NCBI GenBank assembly: GCA_016880505.1
Contig: JAEHDI010000119.1
Span: 1-8,724 of the forward strand
Source of the DNA: Bryobacterales bacterium
GTDB taxonomy: Bacteria; Acidobacteriota; Terriglobia; Bryobacterales; Bryobacteraceae
Length of the DNA stretch: 8,724 nt
Direction of reading: 5' to 3'
Below, piece after piece: positions 1 through 6,063 of the stretch; the stretch's first letter is position 1, and every line of letters starts with the position of its first letter. The notes beneath the pieces were generated by a model. It saw only the letters and a program-made list of their open reading frames with translations, was not told where the DNA came from and did no database searches. Both the position numbers and the translations under genes were made by a program.

Positions 1-751
1 ACGTGTCTTTCTCGCTGTGCGGGACCGACAACTGCTCCTGGCCTACCGAGTGGACATCGATCGTCGGGATCTTCTTGTCCGCGAACGGGTCTGAGTCCTT
101 CGTCGCGCCTTGCGCCGCGTTCGTGCCCATGATCGGGACTTTCACCGAAGCCGCCACCCGGGCGAACGAGTTCACCAGGTTCTTGTCGGACTTGTCGATA
201 ATCACCTTGGTGCCCGCCAGTCCCACGCAGTCGACGTTCACCATCGCCTTCGCGCCGGCTCGCTGCTCCGCTGTCATCTCCTTCACGTAAGCCCTGGAGC
301 CGGCGAGTCCTTTCTCCTTTTCTGAAAACCCGACGAACACGAAGGTGACCTTCCGCGGATGCGCGCTCAAACTCTGGTAGAGGCTCGGCAGCAGGGCGGC
401 GCCGGCCCAGTTGTCTACGATGCCGTCACCCTTCTTGCCCTTGTCGAAGTGCGCGCCAACCACGATACTCGCAGGACTCGAACCCGGCAGCGTGCAAAGC
501 ACGTTCGGCTGTGCCGCGCCCTTCACCGCCTGCTCGCTGAGTTGTTTGCAGCCGGCCTCTTCGAACAGCTTCTTCAAGGTGTCGAATCGGGCCTGGTTGT
601 CGGCCGGCGCCTTTTGGAGTCGCGCTTCAATCACATTCGGAGCGACGCTATTGAATTGGATGGTCTGCGCGGCGAGGGGCAGCACGGCTGCGGTCGTCAC
701 GACAAGGCAGGAAAACAGACGAATGCAAGAGCCGAAACGGCTGTTGGTCAT
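1..751 (-). CDS. Exported M28-family zinc peptidase, C-terminus cut by window edge
   Basis: The 250 visible residues match the M28 (aminopeptidase Y / PF04389-type) metallopeptidases, which use two zinc ions to hydrolyse peptides, usually from the N-terminus. Residues 1-29 form a signal peptide: basic start, hydrophobic core around 12-26, and a likely cleavage near PLAAQ, so the enzyme should act in the periplasm or outside. Expected metal ligands are visible: H101 in GAHFD, D113 in VDNWAGAA, E146 in KEKGLAGS, D174 in VNVDCVG and H245 in VPHSEKDT. The position normally holding the catalytic-base Glu, just before the ligand Glu, reads Lys (K145), with a Glu one residue earlier (E144). The ATG at 751 has a good Shine-Dalgarno AGGAG (759-763, seven bases away). 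It lies 88 bases downstream of the dehydratase on the same strand, so co-transcription is possible but not shown. Family assignment is firm; the substrate is unknown. Confidence 0.88.
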   Translation of the reverse strand, partial: MTNSRFGSCIRLFSCLVVTTAAVLPLAAQTIQFNSVAPNVIEARLQKAPADNQARFDTLKKLFEEAGCKQLSEQAVKGAAQPNVLCTLPGSSPASIVVGAHFDKGKKGDGIVDNWAGAALLPSLYQSLSAHPRKVTFVFVGFSEKEKGLAGSRAYVKEMTAEQRAGAKAMVNVDCVGLAGTKVIIDKSDKNLVNSFARVAASVKVPIMGTNAAQGATKDSDPFADKKIPTIDVHSVGQEQLSVPHSEKDT

Positions 752-839
752 GAAATGACTCCTTATTTTCGTTGACGGGCGAGAGCGTTGGCGGGATCTT
801 TTGGCGAGTCGCCGGCAGTCGTACGTCACGGAAGCCCGA
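752..839. other. Short spacer between dehydratase and peptidase
   Basis: These 88 bases separate two minus-strand genes. They contain the peptidase Shine-Dalgarno (AGGAG on the minus strand, 759-763) and a short inverted repeat GGCGA-G-TCGCC at 803-813. On the minus strand the repeat is followed by AAAAG rather than a T run, so it does not look like an intrinsic terminator. No clear promoter was recognised, which leaves transcription from upstream of the dehydratase as the simplest reading. Confidence 0.4.
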
Positions 840-2825
840 TCATGCCCGAAGCGCGCGTCTGCCCGCTTCCAGCACTTTCAGGATCGTCTCCACATCATAC
901 ACACATCCGCCCCAGGCGCCGCCACTCGCGTCCTGTAGCGCCGCCCACAAACGCGAGTCGGCGGGCAGGTTCGGGTCCGGCGCGAGACCGGGATGCGGCG
1001 GCCGCTCTGCGAGCACCCGGGCGCCTTCTTCGGCATCGAATCGCCTGCCGTCCGCTCCGACGAGGTTCACCGATCCCTCGAGCCGGTTGCGGTCGATGAC
1101 GATCTCGATCAGGTCCCCGTCCCGCAACTTTCCGATCGGTCCTCCGGCGAGCCCTTCGGGCGATACGTGGCCGATGCAGGCGCCGGTCGAGACGCCGCTG
1201 AAGCGGGCGTCCGTCAGCACGGCGACGTGCTTGCCGAACTCGAGGTACTTCAGCGCCGATGTGATCTGGTACGTCTCTTCCATCCCGGATCCCATCGGGC
1301 CGCGGCCGGCCAGCACGAGAACATCACCCTCCTTGATACGGTCCGGTCCGTTGTTTTTGATTGCCGCCACCGCGTCGGGTTCGCTGGTGAACACCCGCGC
1401 GGGACCGGTCTTTCGGTACACGCCGTCCGCGTCGACCACGCTCGGGTCGATGGCAGTGCTCTTGATCACCGAACCCTCCGGTGCGAGGTTGCCCGCCGGG
1501 AACACTGCGGTAGAGGTCAGGCCGCGCCGGCGGGCCGTGTCGAGATTCATGATTACGTCGTCCGGGTCCACGCCGTCGCGGTCCTTAAGCAGCGCGCGCA
1601 GGCGGAATCGCCGCTCGGAATTCTCCCACCAGTCCAGCATCGTGCCGAGCGTGTCTCCGGCAACGGTCATTGCGTTCAAATCCAGCAGGCCCGCGCGCCG
1701 CAGGTGCAGCATCACTTCGGGCACGCCGCCGGCCAGGAACACCTGGACGGTTGGGTGATTTCTGGGGCCGTTCGGCAGGACATCGACCAGCCTCGCCACG
1801 CGGTGGTTGACCTCCGCCCAATCCTCGCGGGACGGCCGGCGCAGGCCGGCGGCATGGGCGACGGCGGTGAGGTGCAGGACGAGGTTCGTGGAGCCTCCGA
1901 ACGCGGCGTGCGTCACCAGAGCATTGCGGATCGAGGCTTCCGTCAGGATGTCCGGCATGCGCCGCCCCCGCTCCTCAAGGGCCAGTAGCGCGCGAGCCGA
2001 ACGGCGGGCCATGTCGAGCCAGATCGCCTGTCCTGAAGGCGCCAGCGCCGAGTGCGGGAGCGCCATGCCCAGCGCTTCAGCGACCACCTGCGACGTCGCC
2101 GCCGTGCCCAGGAACTGGCAGCCTCCACCGGGTGACCCGCAGGCGCTGCATCCGGCCAGCGCCGCCTCCTCCAGGCTGATCATGCCGTGCGCGTAGCGCG
2201 CGCCGACAGACTGCACCAGCGCCGTATCCTCTCCCCTCTCCGTGGCCAGCATCACCCCGCCCGGCACGAGCACGCAGGGGAGGTCCCGTGTCCCCGCCAG
2301 CGCCATCATCATCGCCGGCAAACCCTTGTCGCAGGTGGCCACGCCGACCACTCCGCGGCGGGTCGGGAGCGAGCGGATCAGCCGCCGGAACACCGTGGCG
2401 GCGTCGTTCCGGTAGGGAAGGCTGTCGAACATCCCGGCAGTGCCCTGGGTGCGGCCGTCACACGGGTCGGAGCAACAGCCGGCGAACGGGATCGCGCCGC
2501 GCGACTTCAGTTCCTTCGCCGCCGCTTCCACCAGCAGGTTCACTTCCCAGTGGCCGGTGTGGTAGCCGAGGGCGACCGGCGTGCCGTCCGGCGCGCGCAC
2601 TCCGCCGTGTGTGCTCAGCAGCAGGAATTCCTTTGCGCCGAGCGAAGCCGGATCCCAGCCCATGCCGGCATTTTGGGTCCACCCGAATACGTCGCCGGAG
2701 GGGTGATCGAGCAGCATATCCGGAGTGAGCGGCAGACTGCCACGCGGGCCTGGCGCTTTGCTTGGGACATCGAAAATCGAGTCGTCGCCCGAATCGAGAA
2801 TCGACGTGAGTGACACGAAAGCCAT
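840..2825 (-). CDS. yjhG: YjhG/YagF-family dehydratase (probable D-xylonate dehydratase)
   Basis: This 661-residue protein belongs to the IlvD/Edd dehydratase superfamily and resembles E. coli YjhG/YagF (about 655 residues) along its whole length. Those enzymes dehydrate D-xylonate to 2-keto-3-deoxy-D-xylonate in the non-phosphorylative pentose route, using an iron-sulfur cluster. Three candidate cluster cysteines are visible: C122 in SDPCDGRTQG, C165 in ATCDKGLPA and C236 in GGGCQFLGTA. Other family landmarks are NAGMGW (52-57), MFDSLPYRND (132-141), HAAFGGSTNL, LPNGP, GGVPEVMLHLR, GLTST, APEGSVIKSTAIDPS, MEETYQ and TDARFSGVSTGACIGHV, whose Ser in FSG is the likely catalytic base. The N-terminal ATG aligns with the family start; only a weak GGA lies upstream. 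Substrate is inferred: related sugar acids such as gluconate or galactonate are possible. No other pentose pathway gene (xylose dehydrogenase, aldolase, transporter) lies in the window. A palindrome at 2842-2858 sits just upstream and could be an operator. Confidence 0.93.
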   Translation of the reverse strand: MAFVSLTSILDSGDDSIFDVPSKAPGPRGSLPLTPDMLLDHPSGDVFGWTQNAGMGWDPASLGAKEFLLLSTHGGVRAPDGTPVALGYHTGHWEVNLLVEAAAKELKSRGAIPFAGCCSDPCDGRTQGTAGMFDSLPYRNDAATVFRRLIRSLPTRRGVVGVATCDKGLPAMMMALAGTRDLPCVLVPGGVMLATERGEDTALVQSVGARYAHGMISLEEAALAGCSACGSPGGGCQFLGTAATSQVVAEALGMALPHSALAPSGQAIWLDMARRSARALLALEERGRRMPDILTEASIRNALVTHAAFGGSTNLVLHLTAVAHAAGLRRPSREDWAEVNHRVARLVDVLPNGPRNHPTVQVFLAGGVPEVMLHLRRAGLLDLNAMTVAGDTLGTMLDWWENSERRFRLRALLKDRDGVDPDDVIMNLDTARRRGLTSTAVFPAGNLAPEGSVIKSTAIDPSVVDADGVYRKTGPARVFTSEPDAVAAIKNNGPDRIKEGDVLVLAGRGPMGSGMEETYQITSALKYLEFGKHVAVLTDARFSGVSTGACIGHVSPEGLAGGPIGKLRDGDLIEIVIDRNRLEGSVNLVGADGRRFDAEEGARVLAERPPHPGLAPDPNLPADSRLWAALQDASGGAWGGCVYDVETILKVLEAGRRALRA

Positions 2826-2841
2826 GACATTCCGATGCTAG

Positions 2842-2858
2842 CAGGGTCGTGCACCCTG
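2842..2858. promoter_or_regulatory. 17-bp imperfect palindrome upstream of the dehydratase start
   Basis: CAGGGT (2842-2847) and ACCCTG (2853-2858) form a perfect 6-bp inverted repeat around a 5-base centre. It begins 16 bases upstream of the dehydratase ATG on the minus strand. The size and place suit either an operator for a dimeric repressor, as is common for sugar acid catabolic genes, or a small hairpin in the 5' leader. No regulator gene is in the window, so the role is inference. Confidence 0.35.
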
Positions 2859-3280
2859 AAGTGGTGTATGACGCCGACTCCTGCAAAGTTCGTGCCTCCG
2901 CCCACGTCGCCGGGCACAGGGTCGGTACCGATGCACAGCGACACCAACTACCTGCCCTTATTAGTTCGAAACCGGACCTCCGCTACTGCCAGGAGAAATT
3001 GGTGCGGTAACCTACAAACTCTCTCCTACAAAAGCCATCTACGATCTTCCCGGCCATAACGCCAACCGTCGACCGTCGAGGCGTGATGGAACCTGCAAGT
3101 TACTATTGTCAACAAGCCCTTCGTTGCGGCGCGTGCTTGGGCATACAGCCTAGACGGTATTGCGTACGAAACGAATGTATCTGTCGACATATTAATGGCC
3201 AAGATCGCCACTCATTACGATCAAATTGCCAAGATCAGCTACACCGTTACGATGGTTGAGTGAGATTTATTTACAATTAA

Positions 3281-3308
3281 TTGACAGCTCTGTAGCAGCA
3301 GTTACGGT
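3281..3308 (+). promoter_or_regulatory. Candidate sigma70-type promoter for the ferritin-like gene
   Basis: A perfect -35 box TTGACA (3281-3286) is followed, after 16 bases, by TACGGT (3303-3308). This keeps the three most conserved -10 positions (T, A and the final T) but only those three. An AT-rich stretch ATTTATTTACAATTAA lies immediately upstream, like an UP element. Transcription would begin around 3315 and leave a leader of roughly 75 bases before the ATG at 3392. Predicted by eye only. Confidence 0.35.
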
Positions 3309-3379
3309 TAGGATCGAGTTACGTACAAAGTTTTGGAAAAGGGGTCCACACGTTGGATCCTGGTAACAAGATCAAGATA

Positions 3380-3384
3380 AGGAG
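3380..3384 (+). promoter_or_regulatory. Ribosome binding site deciding the ferritin-like gene start
   Basis: AGGAG lies seven bases before the ATG at 3392. This strong site argues for that ATG rather than the in-frame TTG at 3353, which has no well-placed Shine-Dalgarno and would put 13 extra residues before the Tat signal. Confidence 0.75.
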
Positions 3385-3391
3385 AGATGTC

Positions 3392-4516
3392 ATGAGGGGC
3401 TTACTCAATCGCTTGAAGCATCCCACAAACCGGCGCTCTTTTTTGAAGAAGAGCATGGCGGCAGGAACGGCAACCGTTGCCGGCGCATTACTGGGCAGTG
3501 GAGGTCGCGCTTTTGCCGACGACGAACACGGTCCGGAAGAGAAAGGTGGCAGGCTCCCCAGGGGAGACGCGGCCATCCTTCGGTTTGCGGCTGCGGCCGA
3601 AATCCTCGAGAGCGATTTTTGGGTGCAATACAACGAGCTCGGGGGAATCCCAGACAGCGAAGTGCCCGGGGGGAGTGGGAATCCAGTCTATACCGCTGCC
3701 CTTGAGGTACTGGATGAGGACTTTCCCCAGTATATTCACGACAATACCGACGATGAGATCACTCACTTCACGTTCCTCAACGCCTACCTGGCTTCGAAGG
3801 GTGCCGATACAGTCAATTTGGAGCCGTTTCGCACTTTGCCGGGCAGTACAGCCACCGGATCGAGCGGACAGCCACGGCTGACAAACCTCATGCAGCTAAC
3901 TCTGGACACCAGTTGGTGGACTCGGTATCGCAGCAGCACGAACAACCCTGATCTCGATCCAACGTTCGTGTTTCCCCAAGCAGTCCCAGGTTTGTCCACG
4001 GGGCAGTTTCCGGCAATCCCCAGAACCGATGCCGACCTCGGCCCCCCTGACCACATTCAAGCGATCGCCAACACAGCGGGATTCCATATGCCGACTATCG
4101 AACAAGGTGGCAGCAGCCTTTACCCTGCGATGGCGCAGAGGGCCACAAGCGTGGAAGTCTTGCGAATCCTGATCAGCATCGGTCCCACCGAGACTATGCA
4201 CTTTCAAACCTGGCAGGACAAGGCAGGCAATGCTCCTCCTCTAACCGACCCCACCAATGGGCTGGTCTTCCCGGACCTCAGTGCTCCTTCGGAGGAGTTC
4301 AATAAGAGCCTGATCATGCCTGAGCCGTGCCCATTCCTCAGCCGAATGCTCCCGGTATGTTCGGTCATCCGCCCCACCGAGACAAAAGGGGTTGCCATGG
4401 GCGCGGTCAAGTTCTGGACCGCCATGGGGCTTTTCATCGGCCAGTCGCCTGCGTTTTTCGAACTCCTGAGCGATCTGGCAGCGGATGCGGATCGGGCCAG
4501 ACGCGGCGCGGGTTGA
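3392..4516 (+). CDS. Tat-exported ferritin-like domain protein
   Basis: This 374-residue protein starts with a twin-arginine signal: RRSFLKK at 14-20, a hydrophobic stretch around 22-36, and probable cleavage after AFA (40-42). It should therefore be exported folded, possibly with its metal already bound. The mature part resembles ferritin-like proteins (PF13668-type four-helix bundles). Helix 1 covers about 58-80 (AAILRFAAAAEILESDFW, with E70 and E73). Two ExxH motifs follow: E122-x-x-H125 (DEITHF) and E267-x-x-H270 (TETMHF), the pattern expected of di-iron ligands. A long loop rich in Pro, Thr and Gly separates the helix pairs (about 145-225). Two cysteines, C313 and C323, could form a disulfide after export. 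The C-terminal GLFIGQSPAFFELL segment is another predicted helix. Whether it stores iron, oxidises a substrate or binds another metal is unknown. The gene stands alone on its strand and converges on the DUF2252 gene. Confidence 0.85.
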   Translation: MRGLLNRLKHPTNRRSFLKKSMAAGTATVAGALLGSGGRAFADDEHGPEEKGGRLPRGDAAILRFAAAAEILESDFWVQYNELGGIPDSEVPGGSGNPVYTAALEVLDEDFPQYIHDNTDDEITHFTFLNAYLASKGADTVNLEPFRTLPGSTATGSSGQPRLTNLMQLTLDTSWWTRYRSSTNNPDLDPTFVFPQAVPGLSTGQFPAIPRTDADLGPPDHIQAIANTAGFHMPTIEQGGSSLYPAMAQRATSVEVLRILISIGPTETMHFQTWQDKAGNAPPLTDPTNGLVFPDLSAPSEEFNKSLIMPEPCPFLSRMLPVCSVIRPTETKGVAMGAVKFWTAMGLFIGQSPAFFELLSDLAADADRARRGAG

Positions 4517-4551
4517 GAGCGGCCTTTCGGAAGCGGGATGAGCAGCCGCTC
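4517..4551. terminator. Hairpin between convergent genes, possible bidirectional terminator
   Basis: GAGCGGC (4517-4523) and GCCGCTC (4545-4551) can pair as a 7-bp stem, with a smaller CTT-TCGG-AAG hairpin (4524-4533) inside the loop. It begins directly after the ferritin-like stop codon and its far arm overlaps the DUF2252 stop. Neither strand has a following T run, so it may only weakly terminate, or it may stabilise 3' ends. Confidence 0.3.
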
Positions 4552-5869
4552 ATGCAGCTTTGATCTTGCCGCCCTTGATCGCGGCTACAAACGCGTGGTA
4601 ATCTGCTTCGGTTTGGTCGGCATACTCGGCGGCGAAATTCCCAAGCGCTTTGGCGATCTTTACGCCTGAGCCGCAGTACCCGCAAATCTGGCACGCATCC
4701 CCGGACCGGGCATGACCGCGCGAAAGCAACTCACCGGCCACCATCGCCAGGCTATTCAGCCCCCTACCGCGTAACAACTGGAGGTCGATGATGCCTTTGT
4801 GGTCGTTGAGTTGACGGACCAGGTACTCGTGGGAGCCGATACTCGTCCAGCCCAACAACAGGTCTGATAGCGGCTGAATCGCGCGTTGCCCCTCCGCCAC
4901 ACGCCGCCCCTGGTGCTGGTTAGCAGCGCCCGGCAAGAACCTCGCGTAAGCCGAGGCGACCTCCTGCTTGATCTGCAGAAACATGGGGTCCTTCGGGCCG
5001 TTCCCTTCGAACAACACCACGTAATCGCGTAGCCCCACGCTCCCTGTCCCGACGACCTTGAAACCCACATCGATACTGCGGAACAGACCAAACAGCTGAC
5101 GGCGTTCCGGCGCAAGGGTCTGGCGATATGCATCTACCGAACGCAGAATTTCCTGCGCCGCTTGTCCTCGAATTCGCCAGAAGAGCGGCCGTTGATCGCG
5201 AAAACGTGGGCATCCGTGGCGGTCCGGTTTCGTGAACTTCTTCAGCAGGTCCAGGGGGCGTGCACGTTCTGACTGCCGCAACGCAGCGTGGACGGGTTCA
5301 ATGCGGTCCTCTCGGTGCACCTGGTGCCGCGCCACCTGCAAAACCGGTTCCCGCGAGAACTCTTGGATCGACCGGCAATAACTCTCGATGCAAATCTCCG
5401 CTGCCGCCCTACACGCCGCGCGACCATGACCGGACTGTTGGCCCGCCAGCACGAGGCTCGCAGCCATCCGCTTGACGTCCCACTCCCATGGTCCTTGAAT
5501 CGTCTCATCGAAATCATTTAAGTCGAACACAAACTTGCCATCCGGAGCCGCGAATGATCCCAAATTCTGGACGTGCGCATCCCCGCACAATTGCACGTGT
5601 AGCCCTGAATTCGGCAGCCGGGCCAGATCCGCTGCCATGATCGACACTGCGCCCCGGAAGAACGCGAACGGCGATTCTTTCATCCGTGCGTACTTGATTG
5701 GCAAGAGCTGCCGAACCCGGCCTGCCCCCGATGCCAGTAAGACGGCAATCGGATCGAACCGCCGGTCTCTCGGGTCCAGATTCGCCTGCACCTGACGGCT
5801 CACAACACTTCGCCGGTTTTTGCCCTCGGCGATCCGCTGCTGGGCGCTAGCGCCCGCAATCGCTTTCAC
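4550..5869 (-). CDS. DUF2252 family protein with kinase-like fold
   Basis: The 439-residue product matches DUF2252 (PF10009) across its length. The family has no established function; its motifs recall aminoglycoside phosphotransferase-type kinases. Visible landmarks are ARMKESPFAFFRGA (61-74), QLCGDAHVQNLGSFAAPDG (93-111), FDLNDFDETIQGPWEWDVKR (115-134), VVGTGSVGLRDYVVLFEG (272-289), DPMFLQIKQE (294-303), GRRVAEGQRAIQ (321-332), RGHARSGDA (384-392) and AEYADQTEADYHAF (414-427). D97/H99/N102 look like a catalytic loop and D116/D119/D121 like metal-binding acids, by analogy only. No signal peptide or membrane segment is seen, so it should be cytoplasmic. The chosen start is GTG at 5869, with GGAG (5879-5882) nine bases upstream. 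Downstream it ends 33 bases from the convergent ferritin-like gene; upstream it diverges from coaD. The family call is firm, the biochemical role open. Confidence 0.9.
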   Translation of the reverse strand: MKAIAGASAQQRIAEGKNRRSVVSRQVQANLDPRDRRFDPIAVLLASGAGRVRQLLPIKYARMKESPFAFFRGAVSIMAADLARLPNSGLHVQLCGDAHVQNLGSFAAPDGKFVFDLNDFDETIQGPWEWDVKRMAASLVLAGQQSGHGRAACRAAAEICIESYCRSIQEFSREPVLQVARHQVHREDRIEPVHAALRQSERARPLDLLKKFTKPDRHGCPRFRDQRPLFWRIRGQAAQEILRSVDAYRQTLAPERRQLFGLFRSIDVGFKVVGTGSVGLRDYVVLFEGNGPKDPMFLQIKQEVASAYARFLPGAANQHQGRRVAEGQRAIQPLSDLLLGWTSIGSHEYLVRQLNDHKGIIDLQLLRGRGLNSLAMVAGELLSRGHARSGDACQICGYCGSGVKIAKALGNFAAEYADQTEADYHAFVAAIKGGKIKAA

Positions 5870-5898
5870 AATGAGTTTCTCCGGACTCCTGATCGATC

Positions 5899-5904
5899 AT
5901 TGTA
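5899..5904 (-). promoter_or_regulatory. Candidate -10 box for DUF2252
   Basis: Reading the minus strand, TACAAT (5904 to 5899) matches the -10 consensus at five of six positions and would start a short leader that still contains the GGAG site at 5879-5882. No good -35 is visible at 16-18 bases, so support is limited. Confidence 0.35.
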
Positions 5905-6017
5905 GGCCCCTCAGTCAATAATCGAGAGCGGCAGCCCGCAAGCGGGAAGCTTGGGTGGCTCAAGAACTCTTCAACGCTCGCCGTTCCGCGCGCAGCCCGG
6001 CGGCCGGCCCGCGCCGC

Positions 6018-6026
6018 TGTTACAAT
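6018..6026 (+). promoter_or_regulatory. Candidate extended -10 promoter for the coaD cluster
   Basis: TGTTACAAT is an extended -10 element (TGn followed by TACAAT, five of six consensus bases). No -35 is recognisable in the GC-rich sequence upstream, which is tolerated by extended -10 promoters. Transcription would begin near 6033 and give a leader of about 30 bases before the coaD start at 6064. Confidence 0.45.
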
Positions 6027-6063
6027 AAAAATTCACTTCCACAATAAAAGGGCGATCAGATCA

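Larger units (their letters stand above)
2826..3391. other. 566-bp spacer without a convincing gene
   Basis: This stretch separates the divergent dehydratase and ferritin-like genes and is visibly less GC-rich than its neighbours, especially from about 3090 to 3390. No recognisable protein family, tRNA or IS end was found. It contains the palindrome at 2842-2858, a perfect 10-bp palindrome TCGGTACCGA at 2922-2931, a 9-bp direct repeat GCCAAGATC (3198-3206 and 3228-3236, period 30) and three copies of GTTACG (3246, 3301 and 3318). Short open frames exist: a 58-codon frame without a usual start codon at 3087-3263 and a 57-residue Cys-rich ATG frame at 3086-3259. They overlap in different frames and neither resembles a known family. 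It probably holds the promoters of both flanking genes, and perhaps decayed sequence. Confidence 0.6.
5870..6063. other. Divergent intergenic region between DUF2252 and coaD
   Basis: These 194 bases hold the leaders of two divergent genes. Two small inverted repeats lie in the middle: CCCGC-AA-GCGGG (5935-5946) and CTTGGG-TGG-CTCAAG (5950-5964, one G-T pair). There is also a GC-rich block (5978-6017) and a 9-bp direct repeat ACAATAAAA (6022-6030 and 6041-6049). No RNA gene or riboswitch was recognised. Confidence 0.5.

Noticed and set aside
803..813. GGCGA-G-TCGCC as a terminator after the dehydratase
   Set aside because: The stem is short, and on the minus strand it is followed by A's rather than a T run.
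772..1988. Long plus-strand open frames (328 and 331 codons) opposite the dehydratase
   Set aside because: They lie antisense to a gene with full-length family similarity and read as low-complexity Arg/Ser/Pro/Ala-rich or His/Arg-rich sequence without motifs, as expected of shadow frames in GC-rich DNA.
3026..3211. Minus-strand 61-codon frame in the spacer
   Set aside because: No family resemblance and no ribosome site; it overlaps other open frames in the same low-information region.
3198..3236. GCCAAGATC direct repeat (30-base period) as a CRISPR or iteron array
   Set aside because: Only two 9-bp copies occur, with no further units and no cas, rep or origin features nearby.
3086..3259. 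Cys-rich 57-residue frame (seven Cys) with ATG start
   Set aside because: GAGG lies only four bases from the ATG, the Cys spacing matches no motif I know, there is no signal peptide, and another frame over the same bases is equally open; chance is the simplest reading.
3353..3391. Upstream TTG start for the ferritin-like protein
   Set aside because: It has no well-spaced ribosome site and puts 13 unneeded residues before the Tat signal; the ATG at 3392 has AGGAG seven bases upstream.
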